A DNA stretch of 64,000 nucleotides, from the NCBI RefSeq assembly GCF_900537075.1, contig NZ_UNRA01000001.1:954191-1018190 (forward strand), read 5' to 3'. A program made the translations under genes and the position numbers. Under the pieces are notes generated by a model, which saw nothing but the letters and a program-made list of their open reading frames with translations, made no database searches and was not told the DNA's origin. This DNA is from Tropicibacter sp. Alg240-R139 (lineage in GTDB: Bacteria; Pseudomonadota; Alphaproteobacteria; Rhodobacterales; Rhodobacteraceae). How positions within the stretch are numbered: position 1 is the stretch's first letter; the number at the start of each line of letters is the position of its first letter. Of the stretch, positions 8,037-17,446 are shown in pieces.

Positions 8037-9242
8037 GCATCCCAAAGCCCCGCAGATCGCCCAACCGTCCGTATGAAACCCAAGACCAACGCCCGCGCCG
8101 TGCGGCATGGTTTCCCTTGGGTTTATGCCAACGAGATGGTCACCGACCGCCGCACCAAGAAACTCGCTCCCGGCACACTGGCGGTGCTAGAGGACGAAGG
8201 GCGGGTGCCTTTGGGGCTGGTGTCGGTTAATCCGAACTCAAAGATTTTCGCGCGGATGCTGGATCGTGATCCGAGTGCCGAATTGAACGCTGCCTGGTTC
8301 GAGGCGCGTTTGCGCAAAGCGCTGCAACTGCGTGAACAGATCTACGACGCGCCGTTTTATCGCCTTGTACATGCCGAAGCCGACGGGCTTCCGGGGGTAG
8401 TGATCGACCGATTTGGGGACGCTTGCGTTCTGCAGCCTAATGCGGCCTGGGCCGAAGCGAACCTGGATCTGTTGACGACTGCCATAGCTTCGGTCACGGG
8501 GGTCAGTACCATTCTTAAAAACGCCTCAGGGCGTACCCGTAGCCTTGAAGGATTGGATGACGTCAATACCGTGTTGTTGGGCACCGCGCCTGATGCACCG
8601 GTTCATGTGCCCATGAACGGGGCCACCTATATGGCCGACCTGACTGGCGGGCAAAAAACCGGTTTGTTTTTTGACCAACGCGAGAACCACGCCTTTGCGG
8701 CGCGATTGGTTCCTTCCTGCGCACGGGTTCTAGATGTCTTTTCACACGTCGGCGGCTTTGGTCTGGCGATGCTCGCCAACGGTGCAGGCGAAGCGGTGTC
8801 CGTCGATGGGTCTGCTGCCGCCCTGAGCCTAGCAGAACAGGGCGCCGAGGCGAGCGGATTGGGCGACCGGTTTGCCACCCGCAAGGGCGATGCATTCGAT
8901 GTGCTGGCAGCACTGGCCGACGAGGGGCAGACCTTTGACGTAGTGATCTGCGATCCGCCCGCCTTTGCGCCGTCCAAACAGACGTTGGAGGCGGGATTGC
9001 GCGCCTATGAACGTGTGGCCCGTCTGGCGGCGCCACTGGTGCGTGAGGGTGGTTATCTGGGTCTGTGCTCGTGCTCTCATGCGGCTGACTTGGGCAAGTT
9101 CCGCTCTGCCTCTGCGCGTGGCATTGGTCGGGCCGGGCGCAATGCGCAACTGCTGCACACCGGATACGCAGGCCCCGACCACCCGCAACTGCCACAACTG
9201 GCGGAAAGCGGATACCTAAAGGCCGTGTTCTTCCGCCTATGA
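8019..9242 (+). CDS. RlmI-like class I SAM-dependent rRNA methyltransferase
   Basis: 407 residues if begun at 8019. An N-terminal PUA-like region (KPKTNARAVRHGFPWVYANE, residues about 20-40) is followed by the EEHE-like substrate domain and a Rossmann methyltransferase. The latter shows LDVFSHVGGFGLAMLANGA (SAM site, about residue 240) and the catalytic-loop motif DVVICDPPAF (about 308). RlmI enzymes make m5C in 23S rRNA; the exact target here is unknown. The ATG at 8019 lies in the loop of a terminator hairpin, so an internal ATG at 8073 (MKPKTNAR) is an alternative start. It overlaps the PIN gene by ATGA. Confidence 0.88.
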   Translation: MTAPSFASQSPADRPTVRMKPKTNARAVRHGFPWVYANEMVTDRRTKKLAPGTLAVLEDEGRVPLGLVSVNPNSKIFARMLDRDPSAELNAAWFEARLRKALQLREQIYDAPFYRLVHAEADGLPGVVIDRFGDACVLQPNAAWAEANLDLLTTAIASVTGVSTILKNASGRTRSLEGLDDVNTVLLGTAPDAPVHVPMNGATYMADLTGGQKTGLFFDQRENHAFAARLVPSCARVLDVFSHVGGFGLAMLANGAGEAVSVDGSAAALSLAEQGAEASGLGDRFATRKGDAFDVLAALADEGQTFDVVICDPPAFAPSKQTLEAGLRAYERVARLAAPLVREGGYLGLCSCSHAADLGKFRSASARGIGRAGRNAQLLHTGYAGPDHPQLPQLAESGYLKAVFFRL

Positions 9243-9781
9243 GGGCCGTTCTGGACACCTGCGTCATCTTTCCAACGGTGATGCGCGAGATGCTGTTGGG
9301 CGCGGCACGGGCAGAGTTTTATACCCCGCTTTGGTCTGCCCGCATACTCGAGGAGTGGGCCCGCGCCAGTATCAAGCTGGGACCGACGGGCGAAGCTCAG
9401 GCCCGGTCCGAGATCGCGTTGATCCGGGCGAACTGGCCGGGGGCAGAGGTGGCGCCGGCACCAGGCATCGAGCAGCGTCTCTGGCTACCCGACGCGGCAG
9501 ATGTGCATGTGCTGGCGGCAGCTATTGCCGGATCGGCGGATACAATCGTCACGGTCAATCGTCGCGACTTTCCAAGACACCTGTTGGCAGAAGAGGATTT
9601 GGATCGGATCGATCCCGATACGATGCTTGTGCAGTTTTGGCAGGACCAGCCTGCTCAGATCGCCTCTGTCGCGGCAAAAGTACTGGATGAAGCCAATCGC
9701 CTGTCGGGAGGTACGTGGGAGATGCGCCCGCTGTTGAAAAAAGCCCGTCTACCGCGATTGGCGAAAGCGCTTACCAACTAA
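9239..9781 (+). CDS. PIN-domain protein
   Basis: 180 residues. An N-terminal VLDTCVIFP motif, a PDAADVHVLAAAI motif and a TVNRRDFP motif provide the acidic residues and the serine/asparagine positions of a PIN nuclease fold. The start overlaps the upstream methyltransferase stop (ATGA), so the two are translationally coupled. There is no small antitoxin-like gene next to it, and the protein is longer than typical VapC toxins (~130 residues). It looks more like an RNA-processing PIN protein than a toxin-antitoxin member. Substrate unknown. Confidence 0.8.
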   Translation: MRAVLDTCVIFPTVMREMLLGAARAEFYTPLWSARILEEWARASIKLGPTGEAQARSEIALIRANWPGAEVAPAPGIEQRLWLPDAADVHVLAAAIAGSADTIVTVNRRDFPRHLLAEEDLDRIDPDTMLVQFWQDQPAQIASVAAKVLDEANRLSGGTWEMRPLLKKARLPRLAKALTN

Positions 9782-9866
9782 GTGGCAGTAGAGGCGGAAA
9801 AGCGGTCAAGTTGTCTTGAAATAAGACTCTGCTACGAGCGTTGCTCAGCGATCAAGCGGCGCGCGG

Positions 9867-10553
9867 TTAGGCCAGATCCCAACGGGTTTCCAGAACTTCC
9901 AGCGCCGCGATGCGCTCTGTGGTTTTGGGATGGCTCATCAACCACGCAGGCGTGACACCGGCGCGTTGTCCCGTTAGCTCTTCGAGCTTGTGGAACAACG
10001 ACTTTTGCGGACCGATGCCGATACCTGCTTTGGTCAGAAGGGCAGCTGCGTATTCGTCGGCCTCGTATTCATCTGTTCGTGACAGGCGCGCGGCCAGCAG
10101 GGACGTTAGGCTGCCTGCGATCCACGCCCCAATAAACGGTATGAACCGGCTCAAAATCATCGCCAAAGCGGTGCGCATCGCGTTCTGGCCAGAAAAGTCG
10201 ATCATCCGGCGGCGCGAATGCCCAAGCGCCACGTGACCCATTTCATGTGCGATGACCGAAGCCATTTCAGGCCCCGTAATCTCGCCATTCTGGTATTTGC
10301 GATAAAACCCACGAGTGATGAAAATTCGCCCGTCTGGCGCAGCCAGTCCATTCACCGGGTCGATTTCATAGATGTAAACCGGGATGCGCCGCAGATCGAG
10401 GGCCGCCGCCAGCCGATCGGTTAGTCCCTTTAGCCCTGGATCTGCCAATTCGGTCGAGCGCGCGTCCAGCTCGCGGTTGGTGCGCCAAACAGAGAACCGA
10501 TACATTGCCAACGCATAGAGGATCGCCAGCAGGATTGGGGTGAATCTGATCAT
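9867..10553 (-). CDS. Membrane-anchored M48-family zinc metalloprotease
   Basis: 228 residues. One N-terminal transmembrane segment (about 4-20), then a catalytic IAHEMGHVALGH motif (HExxH) and a downstream DEYEADEYAA glutamate motif that supplies the third zinc ligand. A second hydrophobic stretch lies between them. M48 enzymes such as HtpX/Oma1-like proteases act in membrane protein quality control. It is convergent with the PIN gene across an 85-bp gap. No co-transcribed partner is obvious; the DUF3604 gene starts a separate unit upstream on the same strand. Confidence 0.88.
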   Translation of the reverse strand: MIRFTPILLAILYALAMYRFSVWRTNRELDARSTELADPGLKGLTDRLAAALDLRRIPVYIYEIDPVNGLAAPDGRIFITRGFYRKYQNGEITGPEMASVIAHEMGHVALGHSRRRMIDFSGQNAMRTALAMILSRFIPFIGAWIAGSLTSLLAARLSRTDEYEADEYAAALLTKAGIGIGPQKSLFHKLEELTGQRAGVTPAWLMSHPKTTERIAALEVLETRWDLA

Positions 10554-10608
10554 GGTTCAAAGATGGGGCGCAAAGGCGGGCAGGGCAAGGGACCTGCCCG
10601 CATTGTGA

Positions 10609-12540
10609 TCACCCCTTGGGCGCGTACCAGATGGGCGAAGTATAGGCGCGTTCTTGCCCGACGCGTACGGCATCGGTGGGAACGTCGGCCCCCAGGCGAA
10701 CCTGATCATAGAGCACCCATCGCGGCGTGGGGATTTCCAGCACGCGCGCGTAATAAAACGCCTGCTGACCTGCGTCGAAATCGGTGTCGGTCCAGACGGT
10801 GGCCAGTTCTGAAGCTCCGATTGTGTTGGTCCAGCTTGCAGCCTCTTCATCCACGGTGTTCCCGACGGGCGGAAGGTTTCCGTTTCCGTCCAGTTTCCGG
10901 TCGTCCGACCAGGCGACATCGTAGACCCGCTCGTGCAAGGCACCATCGGTATCCATCCATCCCTTGATGATCTGCACCCGGTCCAGATTGGCCCCGATGG
11001 GGTCGCGCAGGGCATAAACCATGAAGGTCGGCGCATCCGAGGTTGCCGCGCGCAAATCACCCCCCATGGGCACGCCTTTGTCATAGCCCACAAAGGCCGG
11101 GTTCCGGGTGCGCAGGTCAGCCTCTGAGAACTCCCAACCGCCAAAGAAACGCACCGCCATGCGGGGGCCGGTGGTGGCGTAAACCTCGCGCCGGACCATG
11201 GCGTCCCAGATGGACGCGCGGGTGTTTTCCTGGGCCCAGACCCCGGTGTAGCCCGATGCCACCAGAGACCAGCCGGGGAATTCGCCCTGATCGGTTTTGG
11301 TAAAGGGGTGGGCCATCCGGGTGGGGGATGGCTCCGCGTTGGTGGCTTTGCCGAAATAGTTGTCGCTGTCGGCAGTGGCCAACGAAGTGTGGCTGTCCGT
11401 GGCGCCAGAAAAGCCGAACCGATAGGGGTTGATGCCGAATTTCTTCTCCAGCGCAAACCCCTGTTTCAATGCCTCACGCGCATACTCCTGCCGAAGCATA
11501 GTCTCGGTCTTAGCTTCGCTAAGGTCCAGATTGCCCGCATCCCATGTCTCGTAATCGGCAAATTCGTCATCGGGGCTCAGGACCGGGTGGGTCTCGCCAT
11601 CACCCTTGATTTGGGTGATCTCATACAGCGGCTCCCACTTGGCGCGAGCCATGACATAAGCCTCGTCCACCATGTCGCCAGTAAAGCGTTCCTCTGTGGG
11701 GAACATGATGCCGTTCGACAGGTTCCCGTTATGCGCAAGAGCAAAGGCCTGACCCCCGGTTTCGGCCACATAGTCTTCAAGCCAGGCATAAAGCCCCATG
11801 GGATCTGTCGTGCCACCGGGTCCTTGGGTGACCATTGGTTCGACCTGCAACGCCTTGCTGGCGCCATCGCGCAGGATGACGTTTCGGTGCAGGTTGTTGC
11901 CTTTGTCCAGCGAGGTCCATTCGAACCCGTGAAAGGTCGTGAACCGGCCCGGCTCGTTGTAGGTCTCGGCCGTCTGGACCAGATCCTCCCAGACCGAGGC
12001 GTAGATGGGCGAACCGGGCGAGTAGTCGCCGATCAACTTGGGGTCCATTTCACCCTGAGAAAAGGTGGTGATCAGATCAAGCGTGGCGTTGACTGAGGCC
12101 TCTCCGCCTTCATTGATGGCCTCGCTCCAGCGTCGGCCCTGTTCGGTGGCCAGAACATTTGGTGCGCCATCCTGCAGATCAAAGATCATGCCCATGCCAT
12201 CGGAATGTTCCGTCACCACCAGCCAATCCAGCGGGCGGGCCAGCTTGACCGGTTGGCCAGAAGCTGCGGTGACTTCTTCTCCGCGCGCGAACTTATAGGC
12301 GGTGTCCGGGCCGGTGGTGTTGCCAAACAGGCCTGCATCCATCGAATACCCCGTGTGCAGGTGCGTATCGCCCCAGAACACGCGGCTGGGAAACGATCGC
12401 TTGGCGTAAGGCGAATAGGCCTTGCCGGGGTAAAGCCCCTGCAGCGATTCCTGCGAGGGGACGAACTGCGCGGCGGACGGCCCCGAAAGGGTCATTGCAG
12501 CAGCGGAAAGAAGCAATAAACGTCTCATGAAAACCCCCAT
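10609..12540 (-). CDS. Secreted DUF3604 (PHP-like) family protein
   Basis: 643 residues (ATG at 12540; an ATG at 12528 would give MRRLLLL). An N-terminal signal peptide ends near SGPSAAQ, so the product is exported. Metal-ligand motifs typical of DUF3604 follow: [12 protein letters not shown] (about 55), [28 protein letters not shown] and [11 protein letters not shown]. They imply a PHP-type metallohydrolase fold with several His/Asp ligands. Substrates of this family are poorly defined; phosphoester or sulfoester hydrolysis is only a suggestion. It lies alone between an M48 protease and the VWA gene. Confidence 0.9.
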   Translation of the reverse strand: MGVFMRRLLLLSAAAMTLSGPSAAQFVPSQESLQGLYPGKAYSPYAKRSFPSRVFWGDTHLHTGYSMDAGLFGNTTGPDTAYKFARGEEVTAASGQPVKLARPLDWLVVTEHSDGMGMIFDLQDGAPNVLATEQGRRWSEAINEGGEASVNATLDLITTFSQGEMDPKLIGDYSPGSPIYASVWEDLVQTAETYNEPGRFTTFHGFEWTSLDKGNNLHRNVILRDGASKALQVEPMVTQGPGGTTDPMGLYAWLEDYVAETGGQAFALAHNGNLSNGIMFPTEERFTGDMVDEAYVMARAKWEPLYEITQIKGDGETHPVLSPDDEFADYETWDAGNLDLSEAKTETMLRQEYAREALKQGFALEKKFGINPYRFGFSGATDSHTSLATADSDNYFGKATNAEPSPTRMAHPFTKTDQGEFPGWSLVASGYTGVWAQENTRASIWDAMVRREVYATTGPRMAVRFFGGWEFSEADLRTRNPAFVGYDKGVPMGGDLRAATSDAPTFMVYALRDPIGANLDRVQIIKGWMDTDGALHERVYDVAWSDDRKLDGNGNLPPVGNTVDEEAASWTNTIGASELATVWTDTDFDAGQQAFYYARVLEIPTPRWVLYDQVRLGADVPTDAVRVGQERAYTSPIWYAPKG

Positions 12541-12599
12541 GAGTCTGAAACAAAGTCATAGCAACGATGGCCACAGCTTTGCATGCAAGGGGCGGCATG

Positions 12600-12627
12600 T
12601 GAAAGAAAATCGAACCCGAAACGGGTT
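12600..12627 (-). terminator. Probable terminator at the end of the VWA gene
   Basis: AACCCG-AAA-CGGGTT (12613-12627) forms a 6-bp hairpin and, read leftwards, is followed by a T-rich run. The hairpin overlaps the stop codon of the VWA gene. The stem is short, so efficiency is uncertain. The remaining bases to 12540 must contain the promoter of the DUF3604 gene. Confidence 0.5.
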
Positions 12628-13810
12628 AGCGCGTCAACTCGCGCATACCTTGTTCCAGACCGGACAGGGTCATTGGCACCATGTTGTCAGCAAAGATTTC
12701 GCGGATCATGCCAATGGAATGGGTGTAATCCCAATATTTTTCTGGAACCGGGTTGATCCAGAGGTTTGAGTTCCACTGATCGCGCGCACGTTCCAGCCAG
12801 ACCTGACCTGCTTCGGGGTTCCAATGCTCGTTGGCACCGCCGGGATAGGCGATTTCATAAGGCGACATGCTGGCGTCACCTACAAAGATGCATTTGTAAT
12901 CCGGGCCATAAGTGCGCAGCACCTCATGCGTGGGCATCTGTTGGTCCCAACGACGGCGGTTATCGCGCCAGACACCTTCGTAGAGGCAGTTGTGGAAGTA
13001 GAAGTATTCCAGATGTTTGAACTCGGTACGGGCTGCTGAAAACAGTTCTTCTACCACTTTGATGTGGGGATCCATCGAGCCGCCCACGTCCAGAAACAAC
13101 AGCACCTTGACCGCGTTGTGACGTTCGGGGCGGGTTTTGACGTCCAGATAACCGTGCTCGGCAGTGGCGCGGATGGTGCCGTCCAGATCCAGCTCATCAT
13201 GTGCCCCTTCGCGCGCCCAACGGCGCAGGCGTTTCAGTGCAACCTTGATGTTGCGGGTGCCGAGTTCGACCGTGTCATCGAGGTTCTTGAACTCGCGCTT
13301 GTCCCAGACCTTGACCGCGCGCTTGTGGCGGCTTTCCTTCTGGCCGATGCGCACCCCTTCGGGGTTATAGCCATAGGCACCAAAGGGAGAGGTGCCGGCC
13401 GTGCCGATCCATTTGTTCCCGCCCTGATGGCGGCCTTCTTGTTCCTTGAGCCGCTCTTGCAGCGTCTCCATCAGCTTTTCAAAGCCGCCCATGGCCTCGA
13501 TTTCGGCCATTTCTTCTGGGCTCAGGTGCTTTTCGGCCATCTTCTCCAGCCATTCGCTGGGAATATCGACGGCTTCCATCACCTGCTGAAAGCTGATCTC
13601 TTCCAAACCTTTGAAGCTGTTGGCAAACGCTTGATCAAACTTGTCGATGTTGCGCTCGTCTTTCACCATCGACACACGGGCGAGGTAATAAAACGCTTCG
13701 ACATCATAGGTGGCCAGCCCTCGTTTCATCCCCTCCAGAAACGTCAGGTATTCGCGCAAGGAAACGGGAATGCTAGCTTTGCGAAGGTTTTCGAAAAAGG
13801 GCAGGAACAT
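12626..13810 (-). CDS. VWA-domain protein, CoxE-like
   Basis: 394 residues. The C-terminal half is a von Willebrand A-like domain with a LLFLDVGGSMD motif near residue 240, a variant of the DxSxS metal-ion site in which the first Ser is Gly. The N-terminal region is helical and charged. Proteins of this CoxE-like type work with MoxR-type AAA+ ATPases as metal-insertion or complex-remodelling chaperones; a MoxR gene lies 1.9 kb upstream on the same strand. The start is 4 bp after the stop of a small membrane-protein gene, so those two are co-transcribed. The target complex is not evident. Confidence 0.9.
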   Translation of the reverse strand: MFLPFFENLRKASIPVSLREYLTFLEGMKRGLATYDVEAFYYLARVSMVKDERNIDKFDQAFANSFKGLEEISFQQVMEAVDIPSEWLEKMAEKHLSPEEMAEIEAMGGFEKLMETLQERLKEQEGRHQGGNKWIGTAGTSPFGAYGYNPEGVRIGQKESRHKRAVKVWDKREFKNLDDTVELGTRNIKVALKRLRRWAREGAHDELDLDGTIRATAEHGYLDVKTRPERHNAVKVLLFLDVGGSMDPHIKVVEELFSAARTEFKHLEYFYFHNCLYEGVWRDNRRRWDQQMPTHEVLRTYGPDYKCIFVGDASMSPYEIAYPGGANEHWNPEAGQVWLERARDQWNSNLWINPVPEKYWDYTHSIGMIREIFADNMVPMTLSGLEQGMRELTR

Positions 13811-13814
13811 GAGA

Positions 13815-13982
13815 TCAGAGTGCCATTCGGTGAAGGATAAGTGTTGCTACCACCCCCACCAGCGCAAAGGCAATTCCGTAACCGGCGGCATACTGGGCAA
13901 TATCGGCCCGTGTGCCGTTACGTTTTTTGGCGGTCATTCCGCCCAGAACCGCCCCCACAAGGGCAAATCCGATAATGATCAT
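13815..13982 (-). CDS. Small two-helix membrane protein
   Basis: 55 residues from the ATG at 13982, too short for a routine ORF listing. It begins with a hydrophobic helix (IIIGFALVGAVLGG), then a basic loop (KKRNGTR), a YAAGYG segment and a second helix (FALVGVVATLIL). Its stop lies 4 bp before the VWA start and its start lies 6 bp after the DUF2927 stop, so it is in the middle of a tight three-gene unit. Two clean transmembrane segments and the spacing support a real gene. Function unknown. Confidence 0.75.
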   Translation of the reverse strand: MIIIGFALVGAVLGGMTAKKRNGTRADIAQYAAGYGIAFALVGVVATLILHRMAL

Positions 13983-13988
13983 CTGCGT

Positions 13989-15359
13989 TTAACCGCCCGC
14001 TCGCTTGTTGGGGTTCAGCGCCGAGATTTCACGCATCCGGGCGCGAACCGCGTGGTCCGAGCCAAATCCGTATCGTGCCCAACCCAGACTGTCCAGCCTG
14101 ACCGAACGTGCTTCGCTGCCGCGGCCCTGGATCTCAAGCGCTTCGGCCTTGAGCAGCATCAGCATCGACAAGAGTGAGGCGTTTTCAGCCTTGGCCGCGA
14201 TATTGATAGCTGGGTTTATCTGACGCAACGCGCCCTGGGCATTGCCGCGTGAGATTTCGTAGGCCGAAGTATACGTGGCGATATTGGCCTTGTGCAGTTC
14301 GGTTCCCGGGGTGCGGGCCAGGAACTGCTGGGCAGCACCAAAATACTGCTGGGCCTTGACCGGGTCTGTGGGTTGCGTCACGCGGCCCAGATTGAACAGG
14401 CTAAAGGCATGGCGGTGATCCTGCCAGCCTTCGCGCTGCGCGATGGCGACCGACCGCGAAGCGGCTGATTTGCGCTGACTGGTTGATGAACCGGGGCCAA
14501 ATGTCTTTTGTACGGCGTCGATCCAATCCCGTGGGGTGGGGGTGATCGGATTTGCTGCGATCGAGTTTCCGCGTGGGTTCATCCGGGCCAAAATGCCGGG
14601 CAGGGCGCGGGCGACTTGCTCGCGGCTCATGCCGGTGCGCAGCTCGGGCGCATAGGTGGCGCGCAGGATCAGCATGTCGAACCCGGTCAGGACGGTATGG
14701 ATGTTGTCGTCGTTGAACACGGAGTCGGGTAGGCGGTAAAGATCGTTGAGCGGTCCGATTGCCTGCGCCAGTTCCTCGTGCAGGCAATCGCGGATTTCTT
14801 GCGGGCTGGCGTTGTAAGGCAAGAAAATTCCCAAACGCTGGCGCGATTCAATTTCCAACCAATTGGTGCGTGATTTGCGTCGGTCGCGGCGGAATTCAGC
14901 CAGGCTGGACACGTTGGGGACCACGAAGCAGGCTGCTTGTGGCAGGGCCCGTCGGATCTCCGAGCGGCTGATCGCCTCGATCGTGATGTTTGCGGGCTGG
15001 TCCGAGCGGACCTGAGTGATGCTGATCCCGGCCTCGCGACGCAGGCGACCAAGCAGGCGTCCCAGGTCGCCGTTTAGTGTCGACGACGGCTGACCGGTGA
15101 CACGCACGGTGATGGGCGTTTCAAACCGGGTGAACATAGGCAGATCGCGCCCGCTTTCCAATTGGAAATGCAGCGACAGGAAATCTTGGGCGATGTTGCT
15201 ATTGGACCGGATCGGGGCCGTCGGATGGGGTGTCACAAAGGCCTTCATCGGCGGCAGCGAACTGTCGGCGATCTGGGCGCGAGTGGGCGTGTCTTCGAGG
15301 GGGACAGTGTTACAGCCAGCAACAAACAAGGCCATGGCCATCGCGGTTTTGCGGATCAT
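13989..15359 (-). CDS. DUF2927-domain lipoprotein
   Basis: 456 residues. The N-terminus has a short signal with an FVAGC lipobox (Cys 16), so it is likely lipid-anchored. The central part includes CLHEELAQAIGPLNDLYRLP and a DNIHTVLTGFDMLILRATYA stretch, characteristic of DUF2927, a Rhodobacterales family resembling zinc-protease relics. The C-terminal third is TPR-like and helical. It is the first gene of the DUF2927, small membrane protein, VWA unit. A role with the VWA/MoxR pair is inferred only from position. Confidence 0.82.
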   Translation of the reverse strand: MIRKTAMAMALFVAGCNTVPLEDTPTRAQIADSSLPPMKAFVTPHPTAPIRSNSNIAQDFLSLHFQLESGRDLPMFTRFETPITVRVTGQPSSTLNGDLGRLLGRLRREAGISITQVRSDQPANITIEAISRSEIRRALPQAACFVVPNVSSLAEFRRDRRKSRTNWLEIESRQRLGIFLPYNASPQEIRDCLHEELAQAIGPLNDLYRLPDSVFNDDNIHTVLTGFDMLILRATYAPELRTGMSREQVARALPGILARMNPRGNSIAANPITPTPRDWIDAVQKTFGPGSSTSQRKSAASRSVAIAQREGWQDHRHAFSLFNLGRVTQPTDPVKAQQYFGAAQQFLARTPGTELHKANIATYTSAYEISRGNAQGALRQINPAINIAAKAENASLLSMLMLLKAEALEIQGRGSEARSVRLDSLGWARYGFGSDHAVRARMREISALNPNKRAGG

Positions 15360-15652
15360 CTAGTTACCCCCAAGCATCAGACGGAAGATGCTGTTGTCCC
15401 GTCAAAATGAATTTGTTCTAATACGTAAAATAGCTCGCGCGGCCCAAAGGCCAGCCAATTTTTGTCACAAGCGCCCAAAGCGCGGCTGTTGTGCAATCTG
15501 GTCACTCTTGTTCCAGTCCAATTGGCGTGAAGTGCGAATTCGCTCAACCTGTAGCGCCTTCGCGTCAGCAGTATGGTCGCATTCTGACGCTGTTAAGGCA
15601 AGGTGACTTCGGATTGCAACTTTGGATAATGGCGCGGGACAGGCTGACACAA
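15360..15652. other. Intergenic region upstream of the DUF2927 gene
   Basis: About 290 bp with no convincing gene. The part nearest 15360 is AT-richer (around AATTTGTTCTAATACGTAAA) and is the likely promoter of the leftward DUF2927 unit. No paired operator-like repeats were found. Confidence 0.4.
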
Positions 15653-15684
15653 AAAAGCCCGCAAACTGTGTTGCGGGCTTTTGC
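15653..15684 (-). terminator. Bidirectional-looking terminator after moxR-like gene
   Basis: AAAAGCCCGCAA and TTGCGGGCTTTT pair around a 6-base loop, with A- and T-runs on both sides. Read leftwards it lies 18 bp after the MoxR stop and should end that transcript. It therefore separates the MoxR gene from the DUF2927/VWA unit. Confidence 0.85.
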
Positions 15685-15701
15685 ACAGGGGTGCGTTCGC
15701 G

Positions 15702-16547
15702 TCAGCGTTGGCCGCGCGCCATAAAGGCCAGACGCTCGAACAGATGGACGTCCTGCTCGTTCTTCAAAAGCGCACCGTGCAGTTTGGGCAGGGCGCTGGA
15801 CCCATCGCGTTTCAGGTCCTCAGACGTCAAATCCTCGGCCAACAGAAGCTTAAGCCAATCCAAAACTTCGGATGTCGAGGGTTTTTTCTTGAGCCCCGAG
15901 GTTTCGCGGATCTCATAGAACTGCGTCAGCGCTGTAGTCAACAATGCTTCTTTGATGCCGGGGTGATGCACTTCGACGATCTTGCGCATGGTGGTCTCAT
16001 CCGGGAAGCGGATGTAATGAAAGAAACAGCGACGCAGGAAGGCGTCGGGCAGTTCTTTTTCATTGTTCGAGGTGATGATCACGATCGGGCGCTGTTTCGC
16101 CTTGATGGTTTCGCCGGTCTCGTAGACGTGGAACTCCATCTTGTCGAGTTCCTGCAGCAGGTCGTTGGGGAACTCGATGTCCGCCTTGTCGATCTCATCA
16201 ATCAGCAGCACGACTTTTTCGTCTGCGTCAAAGGCCTGCCAGAGCTTGCCTTTCTTGATGTAGTTGCTGACGTCGTGGACCTTTTCCTCGCCCAGTTGGC
16301 TGTCGCGCAGGCGGCTGACCGCATCATATTCGTACAGGCCCTGCTGGGCGCGTGTGGTTGATTTGATGTTCCATTCGATCATGCGCAAACCCAGGGCACC
16401 GGCCACCTGTTTGGCCAGTTCTGTCTTGCCTGTGCCGGGTTCGCCCTTGACCAGCAATGGACGTTCCAGCGTCACGGCGGCGTTCACGGCAATCGTCAGA
16501 TCGTCTGTCGCCACATATTCGGCGGTTCCCTGGAAGCGTGCGGTCAT
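15702..16547 (-). CDS. MoxR-type AAA+ ATPase
   Basis: 281 residues. Walker A GEPGTGKT at residues 35-42, Walker B VVLLIDEIDKAD near 112, sensor-1 ITSNNEKELPDAF and an arginine-finger region RRCFFHYIRF identify a MoxR-family ATPase. These enzymes act as chaperones that remodel or load cofactors into protein complexes, usually with a VWA partner. The likely partner is the CoxE-like VWA protein 1.9 kb downstream, though a strong terminator lies between them. The length is standard for the family. Confidence 0.92.
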   Translation of the reverse strand: MTARFQGTAEYVATDDLTIAVNAAVTLERPLLVKGEPGTGKTELAKQVAGALGLRMIEWNIKSTTRAQQGLYEYDAVSRLRDSQLGEEKVHDVSNYIKKGKLWQAFDADEKVVLLIDEIDKADIEFPNDLLQELDKMEFHVYETGETIKAKQRPIVIITSNNEKELPDAFLRRCFFHYIRFPDETTMRKIVEVHHPGIKEALLTTALTQFYEIRETSGLKKKPSTSEVLDWLKLLLAEDLTSEDLKRDGSSALPKLHGALLKNEQDVHLFERLAFMARGQR

Positions 16548-16998
16548 GTTTGGCCCTCTTTCACTCGGATCTCGTGGCGCTCAGTGCGCGTTGCCTCTTT
16601 GCGTAGTTTGCTCCGGTGAATTTGACAAGATGCGCCGCTGCGTCTCAATTGCAGTATTTCTGCTGAATTTTTCAGCAGATCAGCTGTTTGGAAAGGCCAT
16701 TAATGTTTCGGCTTGTGACTGAGTCGCAAAGTGAGAGTTCAACTCGGCCAATTTGCAGCAGAATTCGGCCAGAGGCGGAAACAAACGGTAACCAATGGGT
16801 AAACAATACAGGGCACAATGGCCAAATTAAATTGGGGTTTGGCCCGCTTTTGCCACAGGTCGGACCTTCCCAGTTCTCTGATCGTGTTTGTGTAGTGACA
16901 TTCTTATTAGCGTCAGATAAATGCTGCGGCAGAAGGGGGAGCCAAATGTTCGGAGAAGCAAGATGACGGACGTTGTGGGCCATACCGAGGGAGCCAAG
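16548..16998. promoter_or_regulatory. Divergent promoter region between the MoxR gene and dksA, with a perfect palindrome
   Basis: 450 bp without a gene that I can support. CTGCTGAA-TTT-TTCAGCAG at 16660-16678 is a perfect 8-bp inverted repeat without a T-run, so it looks more like an operator than a terminator. Further right, two TCGGCCA copies flank a TTTGCAGCAGAA stretch. An AT-rich stretch before 16921 probably holds the dksA promoter, and GAGGGAG precedes the dksA ATG. Confidence 0.4.
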
Positions 16999-17421
16999 AT
17001 GAAGCAGGAAGCTTTTCTGCCGGAGGACTACCGTCCGGCCGAAGATGAACCTTTTATGAATGATCGTCAGGTTGAGTATTTCCGCCGCAAGCTGAACAAC
17101 TGGAAAACTGAACTTATGGCGGGAAGCCGTGACACCATCGAAGGTTTGCAAGACGGCACACGCAACATCCCAGATGTTGCCGACCGCGCCAGTGAGGAGA
17201 CTGACCGCGCGCTGGAACTGCGAACCCGAGATCGCCAGCGCAAGCTGGTTGCAAAAATCGACAGCGCACTGCGCCGGATCGACGAGGGTGAATACGGTTA
17301 CTGTGACGTGACCGGCGAGCCAATTTCGCTCAAACGTCTGGATGCCCGCCCAATTGCCACCATGAGCCTGGAAGCTCAGGAACGGCACGAGCGACGCGAA
17401 AAAGTTCACCGCGACGACTGA
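16999..17421 (+). CDS. dksA: DksA/TraR-family RNA polymerase-binding protein, one-cysteine type
   Basis: 140 residues from the ATG at 16999 (MKQEAFLPEDYRP), preceded by GAGGGAG; upstream in-frame ATGs lack this support. A coiled-coil region with DVADRASEETDRALELRTRD at its tip is followed by the globular C-terminal domain. DksA binds the RNA polymerase secondary channel and works with ppGpp to reset transcription under starvation. The zinc finger is degenerate: only the first Cys (YGYC) of the four usual cysteines is present, as in the Rhodobacter-type single-cysteine DksA. Confidence 0.95.
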   Translation: MKQEAFLPEDYRPAEDEPFMNDRQVEYFRRKLNNWKTELMAGSRDTIEGLQDGTRNIPDVADRASEETDRALELRTRDRQRKLVAKIDSALRRIDEGEYGYCDVTGEPISLKRLDARPIATMSLEAQERHERREKVHRDD

Positions 17422-17446
17422 GGTTTAGTCGCGGATTGCATGATCA

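Noticed and set aside
9239-9781. VapC-type toxin of a toxin-antitoxin pair
   Set aside because: No small antitoxin gene is adjacent. The PIN gene overlaps a methyltransferase gene and is longer than typical VapC.
13064-13840. 258-residue plus-strand frame opposite the VWA gene
   Set aside because: It is the reverse-strand shadow of a gene with a clear MIDAS-like motif; its own translation shows no domain.
16660-16678. Terminator at the CTGCTGAA palindrome
   Set aside because: There is no T-run on either side and no gene ends there. It lies between two divergent starts, so an operator is the better reading.
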